This document shows positions 1 to 10,948 of a stretch of DNA of 64,000 nt, piece by piece. How positions within the stretch are numbered: position 1 is the stretch's first letter; each line of letters begins with the position of its first letter. This DNA is from Rotaria macrura. Its lineage: Eukaryota; Rotifera; Eurotatoria; Philodinida; Philodinidae. The DNA is taken from positions 62,001 through 126,000 of the forward strand of contig OENT01000329.1 of NCBI GenBank assembly GCA_900239685.1. Reading direction: 5' to 3'. The notes under the pieces were generated by a model. It searched no databases. It worked only from the letters and a program-made list of their open reading frames with translations, and was not told the DNA's origin. The position numbers were made by a program, and so were the translations under genes.

Positions 1-1
1 T

Positions 2-634
2 CTCAATTTTGATCTATCCTCTAATACAACATCAACATCAAGGATGTTATTTGAAAAACCACAAATTCCTCTATTACCAGTATATAATCCTATTGAAAAT
101 GGATCTATGAAAAAGGATGATTTTGTTGATATTGAATCACATAATCATTATGAGAATGATTCTATTGTAATAAAACGTAGACCAAGTTTATCATCATCAA
201 CATCAGTTAGTACATGTTCACCAACAGCTAATAATCATCGTTCAATTCCTATCATATCACCAATGTATTCTCATGATCATCAATCAATGAAACGGTCTCG
301 TTCACCATCAGCAACAGATGATGAAACAAACAAACGAGTGTGTTTCACAAATAGTAGTCGGCCAATTGTAAAAAATGATTTAAGAAATATTGAATCATTA
401 ATTGAACGTGTACCTGAGAAAACAATGATTAATGAACCAATACCAACACCGATACTACCTACAACAACAACAGCATTCGATCCAAATTATCTTTACTTAC
501 TTTATATGGCACAATTTCATAATCATCAAAAAGCTCAAATATTAAATCAAAATCCATTACAACGATATTTATTATACAATCAACAACATTTACAAAATTA
601 TTATCAATATCCATCAATAACAAATACGAAATAA
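2..634 (+). CDS. 3'-terminal exon of an unrecognised Ser/Asn-rich protein (5' end outside window)
   Basis: The frame is open from base 2 to the TAA ending at 634, so the true start lies before the window and the ATG at 44 is probably internal. About 210 residues are visible. They are rich in Ser, Asn, Pro and Thr, with basic patches of nuclear-localisation type (IKRRP near the middle, MKRSRSPS further on). The C-terminus is rich in Tyr, Gln and Leu (YLYLLYMAQF, then LLYNQQHLQNYYQYP). No folded domain is recognisable. The composition would fit the disordered tail of a nuclear or transcriptional regulator, but that is inference. Codon usage is like the other genes here. Confidence 0.75.
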   Translation, partial: LNFDLSSNTTSTSRMLFEKPQIPLLPVYNPIENGSMKKDDFVDIESHNHYENDSIVIKRRPSLSSSTSVSTCSPTANNHRSIPIISPMYSHDHQSMKRSRSPSATDDETNKRVCFTNSSRPIVKNDLRNIESLIERVPEKTMINEPIPTPILPTTTTAFDPNYLYLLYMAQFHNHQKAQILNQNPLQRYLLYNQQHLQNYYQYPSITNTK

Positions 635-752
635 ATCGTGTTTCTTTTTTGTATATATTTCTATTTTTTATCATAATGTGTTAGTTTGATTTTGTTCATT
701 TTCTTTCTTTTTTGTTCTCTGTCAGTGATTTCTTTTTTTCGTTTGTTTTTTA

Positions 753-771
753 AATAAATAACGAAAATAAA
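753..771 (+). promoter_or_regulatory. Poly(A) signals downstream of the first gene
   Basis: Two AATAAA hexamers (753-758 and 766-771) lie about 120-135 bases after the stop codon at 634, in T-rich DNA. The position and sequence fit the cleavage/polyadenylation signal of the upstream gene. Confidence 0.5.
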
Positions 772-3700
772 GTTTATTTAGCCTATTGGTTACTTTTTCT
801 ACATGTGATTCAACGATGAGACTAAGGAAAGATAACATATTTGCATTTATTTATCGAAGCACTGGAAATATCATTTGATAATCTTGACAAGTATATGAAC
901 ATAAAACATTATTTTTCCGATTATATATTTGAAGAATTCAAGGTAGATGTGACATTGCTACGAATATAAATATTCATGTCGTAATAAATTTTGAAAAATA
1001 TCAGTAAAATTGATACACTTGATTATTAGAGATTAGAAAGTACTTTGAAATACAATGAGAAAAGTGCTCAGTAAATAGTTACTCTTTTTTCCCCTCTTTT
1101 GTTGAAGCTCTTCATCGTGAAGTTGTCATAGTCTCATTATTCGAATCTAATTGATTAGTGGATATGTATCTGGCATGAAGCCAAGTGAGATATTTTATGG
1201 CATCTTTTAACTTCTTTATCTCGACATAAGTAACGACGTAGTATTTGGGTCTCTTCTATATTAGAGTAAGCAGATAGGTAAGACAATTTTCAATAATCGA
1301 GAGGGGGAGAGAGAGACGAATAAAAATGATACAAGATATCAATATTGGGGTAATTAAAATTATATAGAACAAAAGTGATAAAACACTAGTTTTCCTTTTC
1401 TTTTTCGAATACAAACATCTAGCAATGATAGACAAAGATAAAAAGAGATATTTAAGATAAATTTATGATGGAATGAGTTTAGTAGGTTTAATCTTAGAAA
1501 TTCAATTGAAATTCTGCTAGAATCATTAAAGATGGTTGGAAGTGATGATATTATCTTTTTAAAAAACCGACACATTCTATTGTGATATGACTATCAAAAA
1601 TTATTTGCACTTATCCTCATTGTTCACGATTGTAATAAATCAATTGAGATACGTTTAAGTTAAGTGGAATAATTATCCTAGTATTTGACAAAGAGGTTGT
1701 TAATTGATATATATCGTTTCGAAGTTGTTTTTAACCAAAGCAGATCGATGTAGATGGGCACAAATATTATTTATTTCCACATAATGCTGAATAATGAAAA
1801 CGAGAGTTACATAACATTTTAGTTTGTTTGAGTTTGCATCGATTCATTTTACAACCTCCTTTACAATTGCATTTCAAAACTCCTCGTTGAATTGAGCTTT
1901 TCATTCGGTATCGTCACCTTTACTCTTCATAGAAGGAGATGATTTTGATGCAGCCATGAATTAGTTCAATGGCTGAAGTCGACCGTATATAGACACGATG
2001 CGTACGTTCGAGATTGTCGATGATATTGTAAATGGATACCAGAGCGTTCTTTGTGGTCATTCATGAATCAATTAGGTCTCACAGCCACAAAGTAGTCTGC
2101 GCCAACTCTAGTAAAAACAACTTCGACGATAACATTCGTCGAAGCTGAACTTCGGCACGACATATGTATATGTATATATTACAGTACGTTAGGATGATGC
2201 AGTATGCTGATGAAATTTTCTTTTTCTATGTCTCAGTTGTTTTGCATTTTGCCTAGTATTATTTTAAAATTGTATAGTTATGATTGGAAAAACAGAATTA
2301 CATCTGTGTCTATGTTTAGAACTTATTTAGCGTATCTAGTTTTTGATTAAAAAAACATTTATAGAAGAAACGATTCAATATTGAATTTATGCATTTTCCT
2401 TACAATCAGTTTTTTTTTGTTACTATTCGATGTGATATTCTTGATGGCATAATTAGAGAAATGGAGATTATCAATTTATCATGAATATTTCCGTTATTCA
2501 CAACTTTCTATTGATTTATTCATCCATATAACATATGGCTGTACGTTTTTGGAGAAGTGTCATTGGCATAATAAGAACTAAAATGTATTTGAAATCATGT
2601 ATTGATATTCTCGTTCTTAAAATGAAGTATCTTATTGATTTAGTACAGACGATATTGATACGGAGCGAAGAAGCAAACAATACCATATAATTCATACCTA
2701 CCACGAATACAAGCGTGTATGTATATGTATGGAATTTTTTCATGTCAAATCTTTGTTTAACATTTTTGATTCTTATCGATGTGATTTTAAATTCGTGAAT
2801 GAATCTAAATGAATTATAAAGCTGATTATTGCTAATATCAAGATGGTGAATTTCATCGAAGGATACTTGTTATTCTATGCAAATGATCAATAAAATAATA
2901 CTAGAATAAATGATCAACAGTGAAAGACAAGTGAAAATGATGCTATCTGATCTTTATAATTCTAAAATATATCGATCGAATTATTGAAATATAATAGCAA
3001 TTACATACTGGATCGATAATGATAGAGCAACGTAATTTAGATTATACTCTTCAAAGATGAAGATAATTATCTTTAAATCCAAGTCGTGAATGAAAGTTGA
3101 TTTATTGCTCAAAGAACAAAACTTTTACTTGAGTGATAAATTAGGACTAAATAGTACAATATCATGTTTTATTATAAACTTAAGTGAAAAAAGTTTACGT
3201 ACGTGACTTTCTGAACGTTTATAAATTTCAAATGTTAACAAAAACAATCAAGTCTACTCAACACACATCGATTTACTACGATACAGATAATATGCATTGT
3301 GTAGCTTAATGTATATAGTTTTCTTCCTAGCGATAATTCCGTGTTGAAGATATGTAGATTTTGGGAAAATATTTTTTAATCCCATATGAAAACAAACTAT
3401 TGAGTTCCCGCAATATAATATTGCTCAAGTAGATATTGGTATTGTAATGATATTTCCAAGATTTATGATCTTATTGAACCGACGGAGTACACTGACAATT
3501 GAACTTCTATAGATTATCATTGAGAAACATAGCCGTGTGAAAAAATTTTGTTGAATAATGACAAAAAATGACAATGAATGCTGTTGTGACTCTTTTGAAA
3601 TGTTCTTGTCTCATACATATGTGAAAAACTTGTACATACTAGTCATCAATACAATGATTCGTTTTCCCCAAATGATACATGCTCACACTATTAAAAGTAT

Positions 3701-6700
3701 GTTGGTGACTTGTAAATCAATATTTTAAGTTGCTTGAAAGTTTCGAAACCATTCATCGATTTTATTTTATTTTCTTTAAAGAGCCCAACATTTTTAACGG
3801 GTTATTTTAATGTGTCCAATATCGAAACTTTTAAATAGGATCTTATCATCTTACTGAAAGACTAACCATCATTCAATAAAAAATAATTTTCTTGTTACTA
3901 AGGTTATCTCATAGCGATCATATGTTATGTAACTTATGATTTGAGAATTTTTCTACACTATAATTGTCAAAATACATTTTTCTAGTTGAACTTCAAGCGA
4001 TCGAATCGCTAGGAAATCGGTGCATGTTTTTCTATTACCGAATAGACAGTAGTTAGGATTAATTATTTTTCTTTCAATTCTTTTAACTAACGAATGATCT
4101 ATCAACATATTTATATTTGAATACGTCTTTCTGAATTTTCAAGCTGCATACATCATTGAGACTTATCTGAAATGCATTTCGAGTGTTACTTGGAATCATT
4201 TTCAATCACTCTAATATAAAAGTGTATTAGTTTCTAATAGATATGAAACAATATTCTATCGAATTTTCTGAAAATGTGGACTTCTATTCAGTTATGGTTT
4301 TAATTAAAATAGACATCAAAGCTCATCCTGACACTTACAGCCACATTTCTTTATCATGTTGGAAAAATTTGTTACTTTCAAATAATATCACAATCATGTA
4401 CAAAATAACCTTTGTCAATGGAGTAATTACATTAAATAATTCAACATTTCTTTTAGAAATACGTTTAAACTTCCTACTGCAGACACACTGCCAAGGTCGA
4501 ACTTTTGAGAAATAGTATATATTTAAAAGTTGATTTCTTTATTGACTTTTTTCACCTCAATCACTTCACAAGAACTGAAACGCCTAATGCAAATCAGTAA
4601 ATAGGTTTATTATTTAAGAACTATTGACAGTAGTTGTGCTTAAGGTATATGAATAAATCGTGTAACGTTTCAAAGAATCTAAAACACGTAATAAATGACG
4701 AATTGCAGAGCGCTATGTCGCACTGAATAACTAATAACTGTTACCCAGTTTTAAATAGATAGGACCATAGTATATTTTTAGTTTGAAATCTATCATTGAA
4801 CTATAAGAAAGTTTTATGAATGTTTTCTTTTTCGTATGAACACTCTATTCAAATGAATTGTTGTAAATAAAAAAATAGTACTATTTTTTCCATATATCGT
4901 GTGTGTTAACTTTTCTTCTCAGTCGAAGGACAATCTATGCAACCATCTAGTGTGGTTCTATGCTGTACCGACAAGCGGCTTCATATTTACTTCATATCGT
5001 CTATTCTCAAAAGAATGATAGCTCTCAATCTTAAGCTAAATGCTGTTCATATTGTCAAGATTATGAGACAGAGTAGTTATTTATTTTTATCACAGAGTCA
5101 TCAAGTTGTTTTTTTAAATTTTCACCGTTGATTTATCCTATGTCTGCCTGTCATGGCAAAGGATGCACACCAAGCAACTTATTACGATTTTGCTATTGCT
5201 TCTATTATCTCAAATGAATAGATTAATGATATAGAATTCATTGAGGATGTTATCCTCATTGACGAATAATGATAAAAATCAGGTAACCAAATCAATGCTG
5301 AAAGTGGCTCTTTTCATTTACGTGCTCGATCTGCCTTGTGACCAATACTAAGGCTTGTTTGAATGTATCAAAGACGAGTTTTACCAAATTTTATTATGTA
5401 TTATATTTCTCTTCAATTATGCCCCATCAATTTCAACGATGAATTCTTAGGAACTAGATGTATTGAACAAATGGCTCGAGAGAGACAGCAGCGAATACAA
5501 TACCATCGAAGTCGATACTCTTCATTTTAGGTAATCTTGTGAATGTTGATCTTATCGTTACACAATTCATTATTCTTCGCTAACCCCAAGGGATATGGTA
5601 TTCCATTGCCAACGTCGTGTTACAGATCAATTAAGCACTTTACAGTTTGCCATATGTGTTGTACGGGTTGCACTTCACTACTCGCGATGAAGGGATAGCT
5701 TTCGCTAAAAAAAATCGACGAGCTAAGTTCAACTCTGAAAAGTACCCCTAATGGTAATTAGTGTCTTATGAGAAATTTAGATTCAAGTTGGGACCTACTG
5801 ATTCTTTGAGTTTCTAGTTATCAAGGTAGGAATAACTTGTCAACTGAAAAAATGTTTTTTAGCTCTTCATGCTTAGGAAAAACACACGTTTGAAACTATG
5901 AGCAAGCTTGGTGATCTCTGTATTCGATCTGGTACGAGAGAATCATTGTTTAGATGAAATATTTCTTAAATACAAGAAAATACCATCTCCTTTATTTTCA
6001 CAACAACAAGCTGCAACGATAATTGGGTATTTAGAAAGGCTCTTTACTATTCTAAAATACGTTAATTTACATGAGTATAAAAATGTTAGATTAAGTCCAC
6101 TACCACTAGGCAGTATTTATCATGGACCTGTTTTTTTACTGATGCATTTGTCTTTTGACGAAACATGAATATTGTTGTATTGAATGCCTCTCTACTGTTC
6201 AATGACTTAACAAGCACACCACTTTCTCTATCCATGAGTGTCTATGATGAACCACTTTTAGCAAATATGATATTCTATTGAGAGTGTTTTCGAATTTTGG
6301 CTGCTATGCCTTTTCCAAAAGTAGTTTTTATCAAATTTACATACACAACTTCAAACTTCTATTTTGAACTATGTCGAATATCTCAAAGAAAGTCAGAACG
6401 TTGCCATTTCATTTTATACGACAGAGGGAGAAGATCTCTTGATATATTTACATGTTTCATTCCTAGTACTGCACACATATCTTTTAATGATATATATTGC
6501 CTTCTTATGAATACTGTATCAAAGAAAATGAAAATTCAAATATCGTTATATCAGGATTTTTTCAAAACAAATAATCATAAGTTATTTTTGTTGACTGAAT
6601 AGACCGTAATACACAACGAGTTTCGCTTTAACTGAAATTTTATCTAACGAACATATCACCAATCGAAATAATTGAATGGAAATTTAGATGCTTCCATATT

Positions 6701-7054
6701 ATGATTCTTTCAATGAGCGCTATCAACTCTTCGTCCTCAGATACCTATTATAAGAACAGTCTGTAGCTTATAAAATAAGGAAATCACAAGGATGTACGAG
6801 AAAATTTCAATATACAAAATATTAAGATAAATACGAAGTTCAAGATTTGCATTCGAATGACAAGACTATGAACACAGCATCGCATCAACACTTTCAAAGA
6901 ACGTTTTACAATATAAATAACATACTGAATTACCGAATATGTTTAATTATTCATTTTGTTTCTTGAGTTTTGAATATTTATTCAATCGATCGTAAAAATG
7001 TTGTGCATATTGTTTTATATTGTCATTGTTGAAGATTTGCAAAAAGACCAATGT
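772..7054. other. Gene-poor AT-rich stretch; possible coding relics around 5.3-6.6 kb
   Basis: No gene model with consistent splice sites could be built here. A perfect small hairpin lies at 2121-2144. Between about 5,355 and 6,602 on the plus strand there are several open stretches of 35-100 codons in shifting frames. One runs from 5,908 to 6,168 and is followed, one frame over, by about 37 open codons. They look slightly more protein-like than the surroundings but match no family I know. They are recorded as possible decayed coding sequence only. Confidence 0.35.
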
Positions 7055-9300
7055 TCAGGTTTTTGATAGTGTATTAATAATCTGTTGGATGTACTCGTCA
7101 CTGAGCCTGTAAACTGTTGCCTTATCCTTTGACGCACAACGACCGATGTTATCCACTCTTACTTCAGGATAGACAAGTTGCGATATTTGCTTCACAGGAT
7201 CAAAGTCGATCAGTTGTAAATGACGAAATCCCGATTGACGTAATTTATGCCATCGTTTGTATGCCTGTTAGTTTCAAATAGTAACCAAATCAATTTTAAA
7301 CTAAATTCAAAGAATTGCAAACATACCACACAATGGTGAGTATGGTCCTGGTCAGGAAACCAATGAACAGTGACATGAATGTTGAATCGTATTAAGATGT
7401 TTTCGAAATCCTAAATTTAGTACCCGATATACGTAATCCAAAAGTTCATTACAAATGGTGTCCGCTTTGATTCCTACGCATGATTGAAAGACTCAGAAAT
7501 AAATCCATGACTAACTGTCTTCCTATCGTGATGATATTGTTCGCAAAAAAATCATTTCTATCTTCAGTTAATTCCTGGTTAAATTTGATAAAGAACAAAT
7601 GAGAAAGAAAAATTTTCAAGCAACATCCTAACATATTGAAAATCATAAATTATTCGAAAATGGTGTAGAAGAGTTCTAAACTATTTCTTATTTATTGGTA
7701 TTCGTTCGTCTCAGAATTGTTTCTATTAAAGACGTTGTACAATCTAACTGATTTGACTAAGAAACTATCATATAAAACATCTAGTTCAATGTCTATGAAA
7801 TAACTTTATTCATTGTAATTTTTGTTATGTGAACAAAATTGAATAAAATTCGTTGACAAAACTACAGAATTCCTACAGATGATAAGCAACTCATTGGTAG
7901 ATTCTTTAGAGAGTTTATCTCTGAATTTTACATTAAGAACATATCTTTTTAATTTCTTTCACCTACCCCCCCCCCTCCCATGTATTGGATCGTAGACAAA
8001 GTTGCAATAGAAAATTCAAAGGATATCTTTTTTCCACACGCTGTCATTTAATCTCTTATGTACATGATAAAAAACAGCCTATAGTTTTGTAGAGAGCAAG
8101 ATTATTATATACAAATTCTAATCTCTAAAAAAAAAAGTACCATGAAACCATAGATCTGTCTGTATACCGTAGAGTACTCGAAACAACAGATTTTTCACTC
8201 ACGCACAGAGGACTCGTCTAGTTATAATAAGAGAATCTTACTCCAAGTTTTGATTCACCGAAGTCACCTATTACTGAGTTTGTAAAGAGAAGATTCCGAT
8301 CTTGAAACCATAAAGGATATCTGTTGATAGTGCGTACCGTAGTTGCTGATCCTCCTAAAATTCGATTAAAGCTATACGACAAAGAATAGAGAAAACGTTA
8401 TTGACATACCACAAGTAGCAATTACATTGATGGGTTTTTCAATATGAAAACTCGATAGAATAGCAACGAGAATCTCTGGTGCATGTCGTTTCCAGCTCGC
8501 TTGATTTAAATCACGTCCACTCGATCGACCGAAACCTGGTAAATCGACAAGAATCACGGAGTATAAGCTTCGTTCACTCAAAGGTTTGATCATTTTTGTC
8601 CACCTGAACGAATTATTTTGTTTATATAGTAAAACAAAACAAAACGAAGGAGAGAAAGAGAATTATTTACGTTGTCCAGCTTTCTGTTTCATCGAAACCA
8701 TGAAGTATCAGAACGAAACATTGATTATTACTATAAAAAGTCAGTCAAGTTTCGATTCTTTCAAGTAGATGCGTGAAACAAACGCGAGAGCATAATTGCC
8801 ATTGATTTCGTAAGGAACTTCATCAATCTTGATCAAGATCGTTGTACTACATACATTTGTTAGAAGCCAATCTCTTTCAGTTTCGTTTTCAAATATGATC
8901 GGAGAGTTAAATAGTATACTGGCTTGAGGCGAAAGCTTGTCTCGATCGTGCCGTTCGAATGTGACATTTTTTACTTAAGATTAAAAGAATATGATTTATT
9001 ATAGAAGTTTGTTATTACTCTAACTTGAGTGCATTCATTAAAACAGACAATCTGTTTTTACTTCTGATATTTATTGATGATGAATTCGAACGGATAGAGA
9101 ACTGAATCGGTAAATTTCCAAAACCAATACTCACATTGCGCTCTAGGAGATATATTACATGGATCGGAATAGGCAAACTCTTGCAATTCTTGCTTTGTTT
9201 GTGAAAAAGTTTTTAACGAAGAAGCACTTTGTGTTTCATCCTTTTTCACTCCTTGAGCAGCCGTTTGTTGTGTTGCGATCATCTTTGGATTGTGATTCAT
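7055..9300 (-). CDS. Alpha/beta-hydrolase-fold protein, ABHD-like, with Cys in the nucleophile elbow
   Basis: Exons (descending): 9135-9300, 8784-8973, 8671-8730, 8410-8603, 8242-8354, 7512-7574 (tentative, weak GTCATG donor), 7327-7410, 7055-7264, giving 359 aa with phases consistent. Start is the ATG at 9300. After about 110 residues of N-terminal extension comes LILHGFDETESW (128-140, the oxyanion HG motif), then VDLPGFGRSSG (158-168, the typical strand-turn before helix B). At the end of the next strand is INVIATCGGS (197-206), which places Cys203 where the nucleophile Ser is expected (small-x-Nu-x-small). WFPDQDHTHH (279-288) supplies a candidate acid (Asp282 or Asp284). No GH-type catalytic His follows; the strand HLQLIDFDP is where it would be. 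The fold resembles ABHD14-type small hydrolases, but the substrate is unknown and catalysis is doubtful. The 667-bp intron 7575-8241 contains a C10 tract. Confidence 0.8.
7966..7975 (+). repeat. Poly-C tract in intron
   Basis: Ten consecutive C bases within otherwise AT-rich DNA, inside the large intron of the hydrolase gene. On the coding (minus) strand this is a G10 run. Confidence 0.7.
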
Positions 9301-10652
9301 TATTGGCAATGTGTATTCCTATTTATTATTCGTAATGACTGTTGATATGAAGCCTTGCATGCTTTTATGTAGCAATAAGACTATGCTATGATTGAATCAT
9401 TCATTTCATTGTTGATTACAGCATCATATAGTGCGATGCATGTATACATCTATGGGCATTCTACTTCATTTGGTTACGTATGTTTCATGTGTCATCTCCA
9501 TGATTTGCGTATATGAATGTTAGTCTTTCAAAATGCTTTTGCAATCTTTGCACACATACGCATGTCGGAAATCAACAAATTATTAGTCACTGATAACAAC
9601 GTCCGTTGCTGTATGAGTCATTCTTTTTACTTCTTCAAGCTGACGTATATGGTCAACTTTGGTTTTCGCTCAAAACTGATGTTATTTAGTACGAATGCTA
9701 GATAGAACTTGAATACTTTAAAAAAAGCTCTTAAGAAGATAACATCAGTGTACTAATCTTGTCGATTTGCTTTCTCTATGGCACATGTTAGTATAGAGTT
9801 GAGTCACTATTTGGAATTATCCTTTCTACAGTGTAAAGATATCTGCATATGAGAAAAGTCTACTAGTTGAAAATGTCTTTTCAAATGAGCAACTATCCAG
9901 ACATCATGAGATTCTACTGAATATCCTTTATTATTGTAATATGTCTATTGAAAAGCATTTAGTTAAGCGTGAAACCTTGATAATGATTTGTTTTGATCTA
10001 AAAGAAAGTCATAAACTGTTTCTAATCAATAATGCTATTAAGTTCATAAAAAGATTGAGAATTTTAGTTTGAATTCTGGTTTCTTGACGGTAAATATAGA
10101 ACTTGACAAATTTAAACATACATCTACGGAATGCATTGAATTCTTAGCTTATGTGTTACTTCTAAATGAAGATATAAGTTCTTGAATTACGCAGAAAAAA
10201 TATAATTAATAGATCCATTTCTTGAGAATGAAGATTTATAGTGATAATGTTCGAAATCGATCTTTTATTTGATTGAAAAATATCTTTGTTGGGAGACATC
10301 ACTGTGTCACTGTAAGTTATACGAAGAAAAAATCAGAGAACAAATGGTTTAACCATGCAAGAAAATACAATCATGCCATCTTTGAATGCTTCCTGCATTA
10401 GAATGTTTTCTTTGACTTTTCAAAATGAGTTCATACGAAAAATTTTTCATATCAGTTTTAGAAATAACAATCAGAGTTCATTGGCATGAATAATGCTAGA
10501 GACTCAAATGACAAAGAGTATAGAGCAAATAACTACGTTGGGTTAATAAGTCCATAATGTCGTATTCAATATTATAACTACGATGTATGATTACTTAAGG
10601 TGTTTAATAAAAATAGAGTTCAATGACATATAGTGCATTGAAGACATGAAAG
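9301..10652. other. Intergenic, nothing recognised
   Basis: AT-rich sequence upstream of the minus-strand hydrolase gene. Short open stretches only, with no splice-consistent coding model and no RNA gene seen. Confidence 0.5.
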
Positions 10653-10948
10653 GGTGCACCGACGTTTGAGCCTACGACAGTTGAGCCACCCGACAGTTGA
10701 GCCACCCGACAGTTGAGCCACCCGACAGTTGAGCCACCCGACAATTGAGCTCCCGACTCTTGAGCCTAACGACATTTGAGCCTTATATAAACAGAGTGGA
10801 TGTCGGTGTTGATCTTCTCACCCGCACCCCATTTTTTAGTAAAGCTTTTCACTATCATAATTATTCATGTTGATAGTCGGGCAATACCTATATATGAGAA
10901 GCTCAACTGTCGGGACTCAACTGTCGTAGCCTCAAAAGTCGTGTCACC
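10653..10948. mobile_element. Small foldback/MITE-like element built of a repeated CGAC..TTGAGCC unit
   Basis: The left arm starts GGTGCACCGACG and runs as consecutive units of 15-16 bp, consensus CGACAGTTGAGCCACC, starting at 10660, 10675, 10691, 10707, 10723, 10739, 10754 and 10770 (four nearly exact, the others diverged). The right arm (about 10890-10948) holds the same unit in reverse complement at least three times and ends GTGTCACC, an imperfect inverse of the left end. The two arms enclose about 110 bp of unrelated sequence. No ORF is present, so if mobile it is non-autonomous. I could not define a clear target-site duplication. It could also be a local tandem repeat with a secondary inversion. 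Confidence 0.5.

Noticed and set aside
4243-4515. 90-codon ORF on the plus strand
   Set aside because: The composition is that expected from translated AT-rich DNA, and no neighbouring exon joins it in frame.
7411-7491. Open frame ending ...ICNELLDYVYR as an exon of the hydrolase
   Set aside because: It would need a 13-bp intron before the next exon and has the wrong phase relative to the preceding exon.
9301-9309. Start of the hydrolase at 9309
   Set aside because: The codon there is TTG; the first ATG in frame is at 9300.
10660-10782. Regularly spaced repeats suggesting a CRISPR-like array
   Set aside because: Units are contiguous with no spacers, diverge gradually, and have inverted partners nearby. 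This is a eukaryotic genome; a foldback element fits better.
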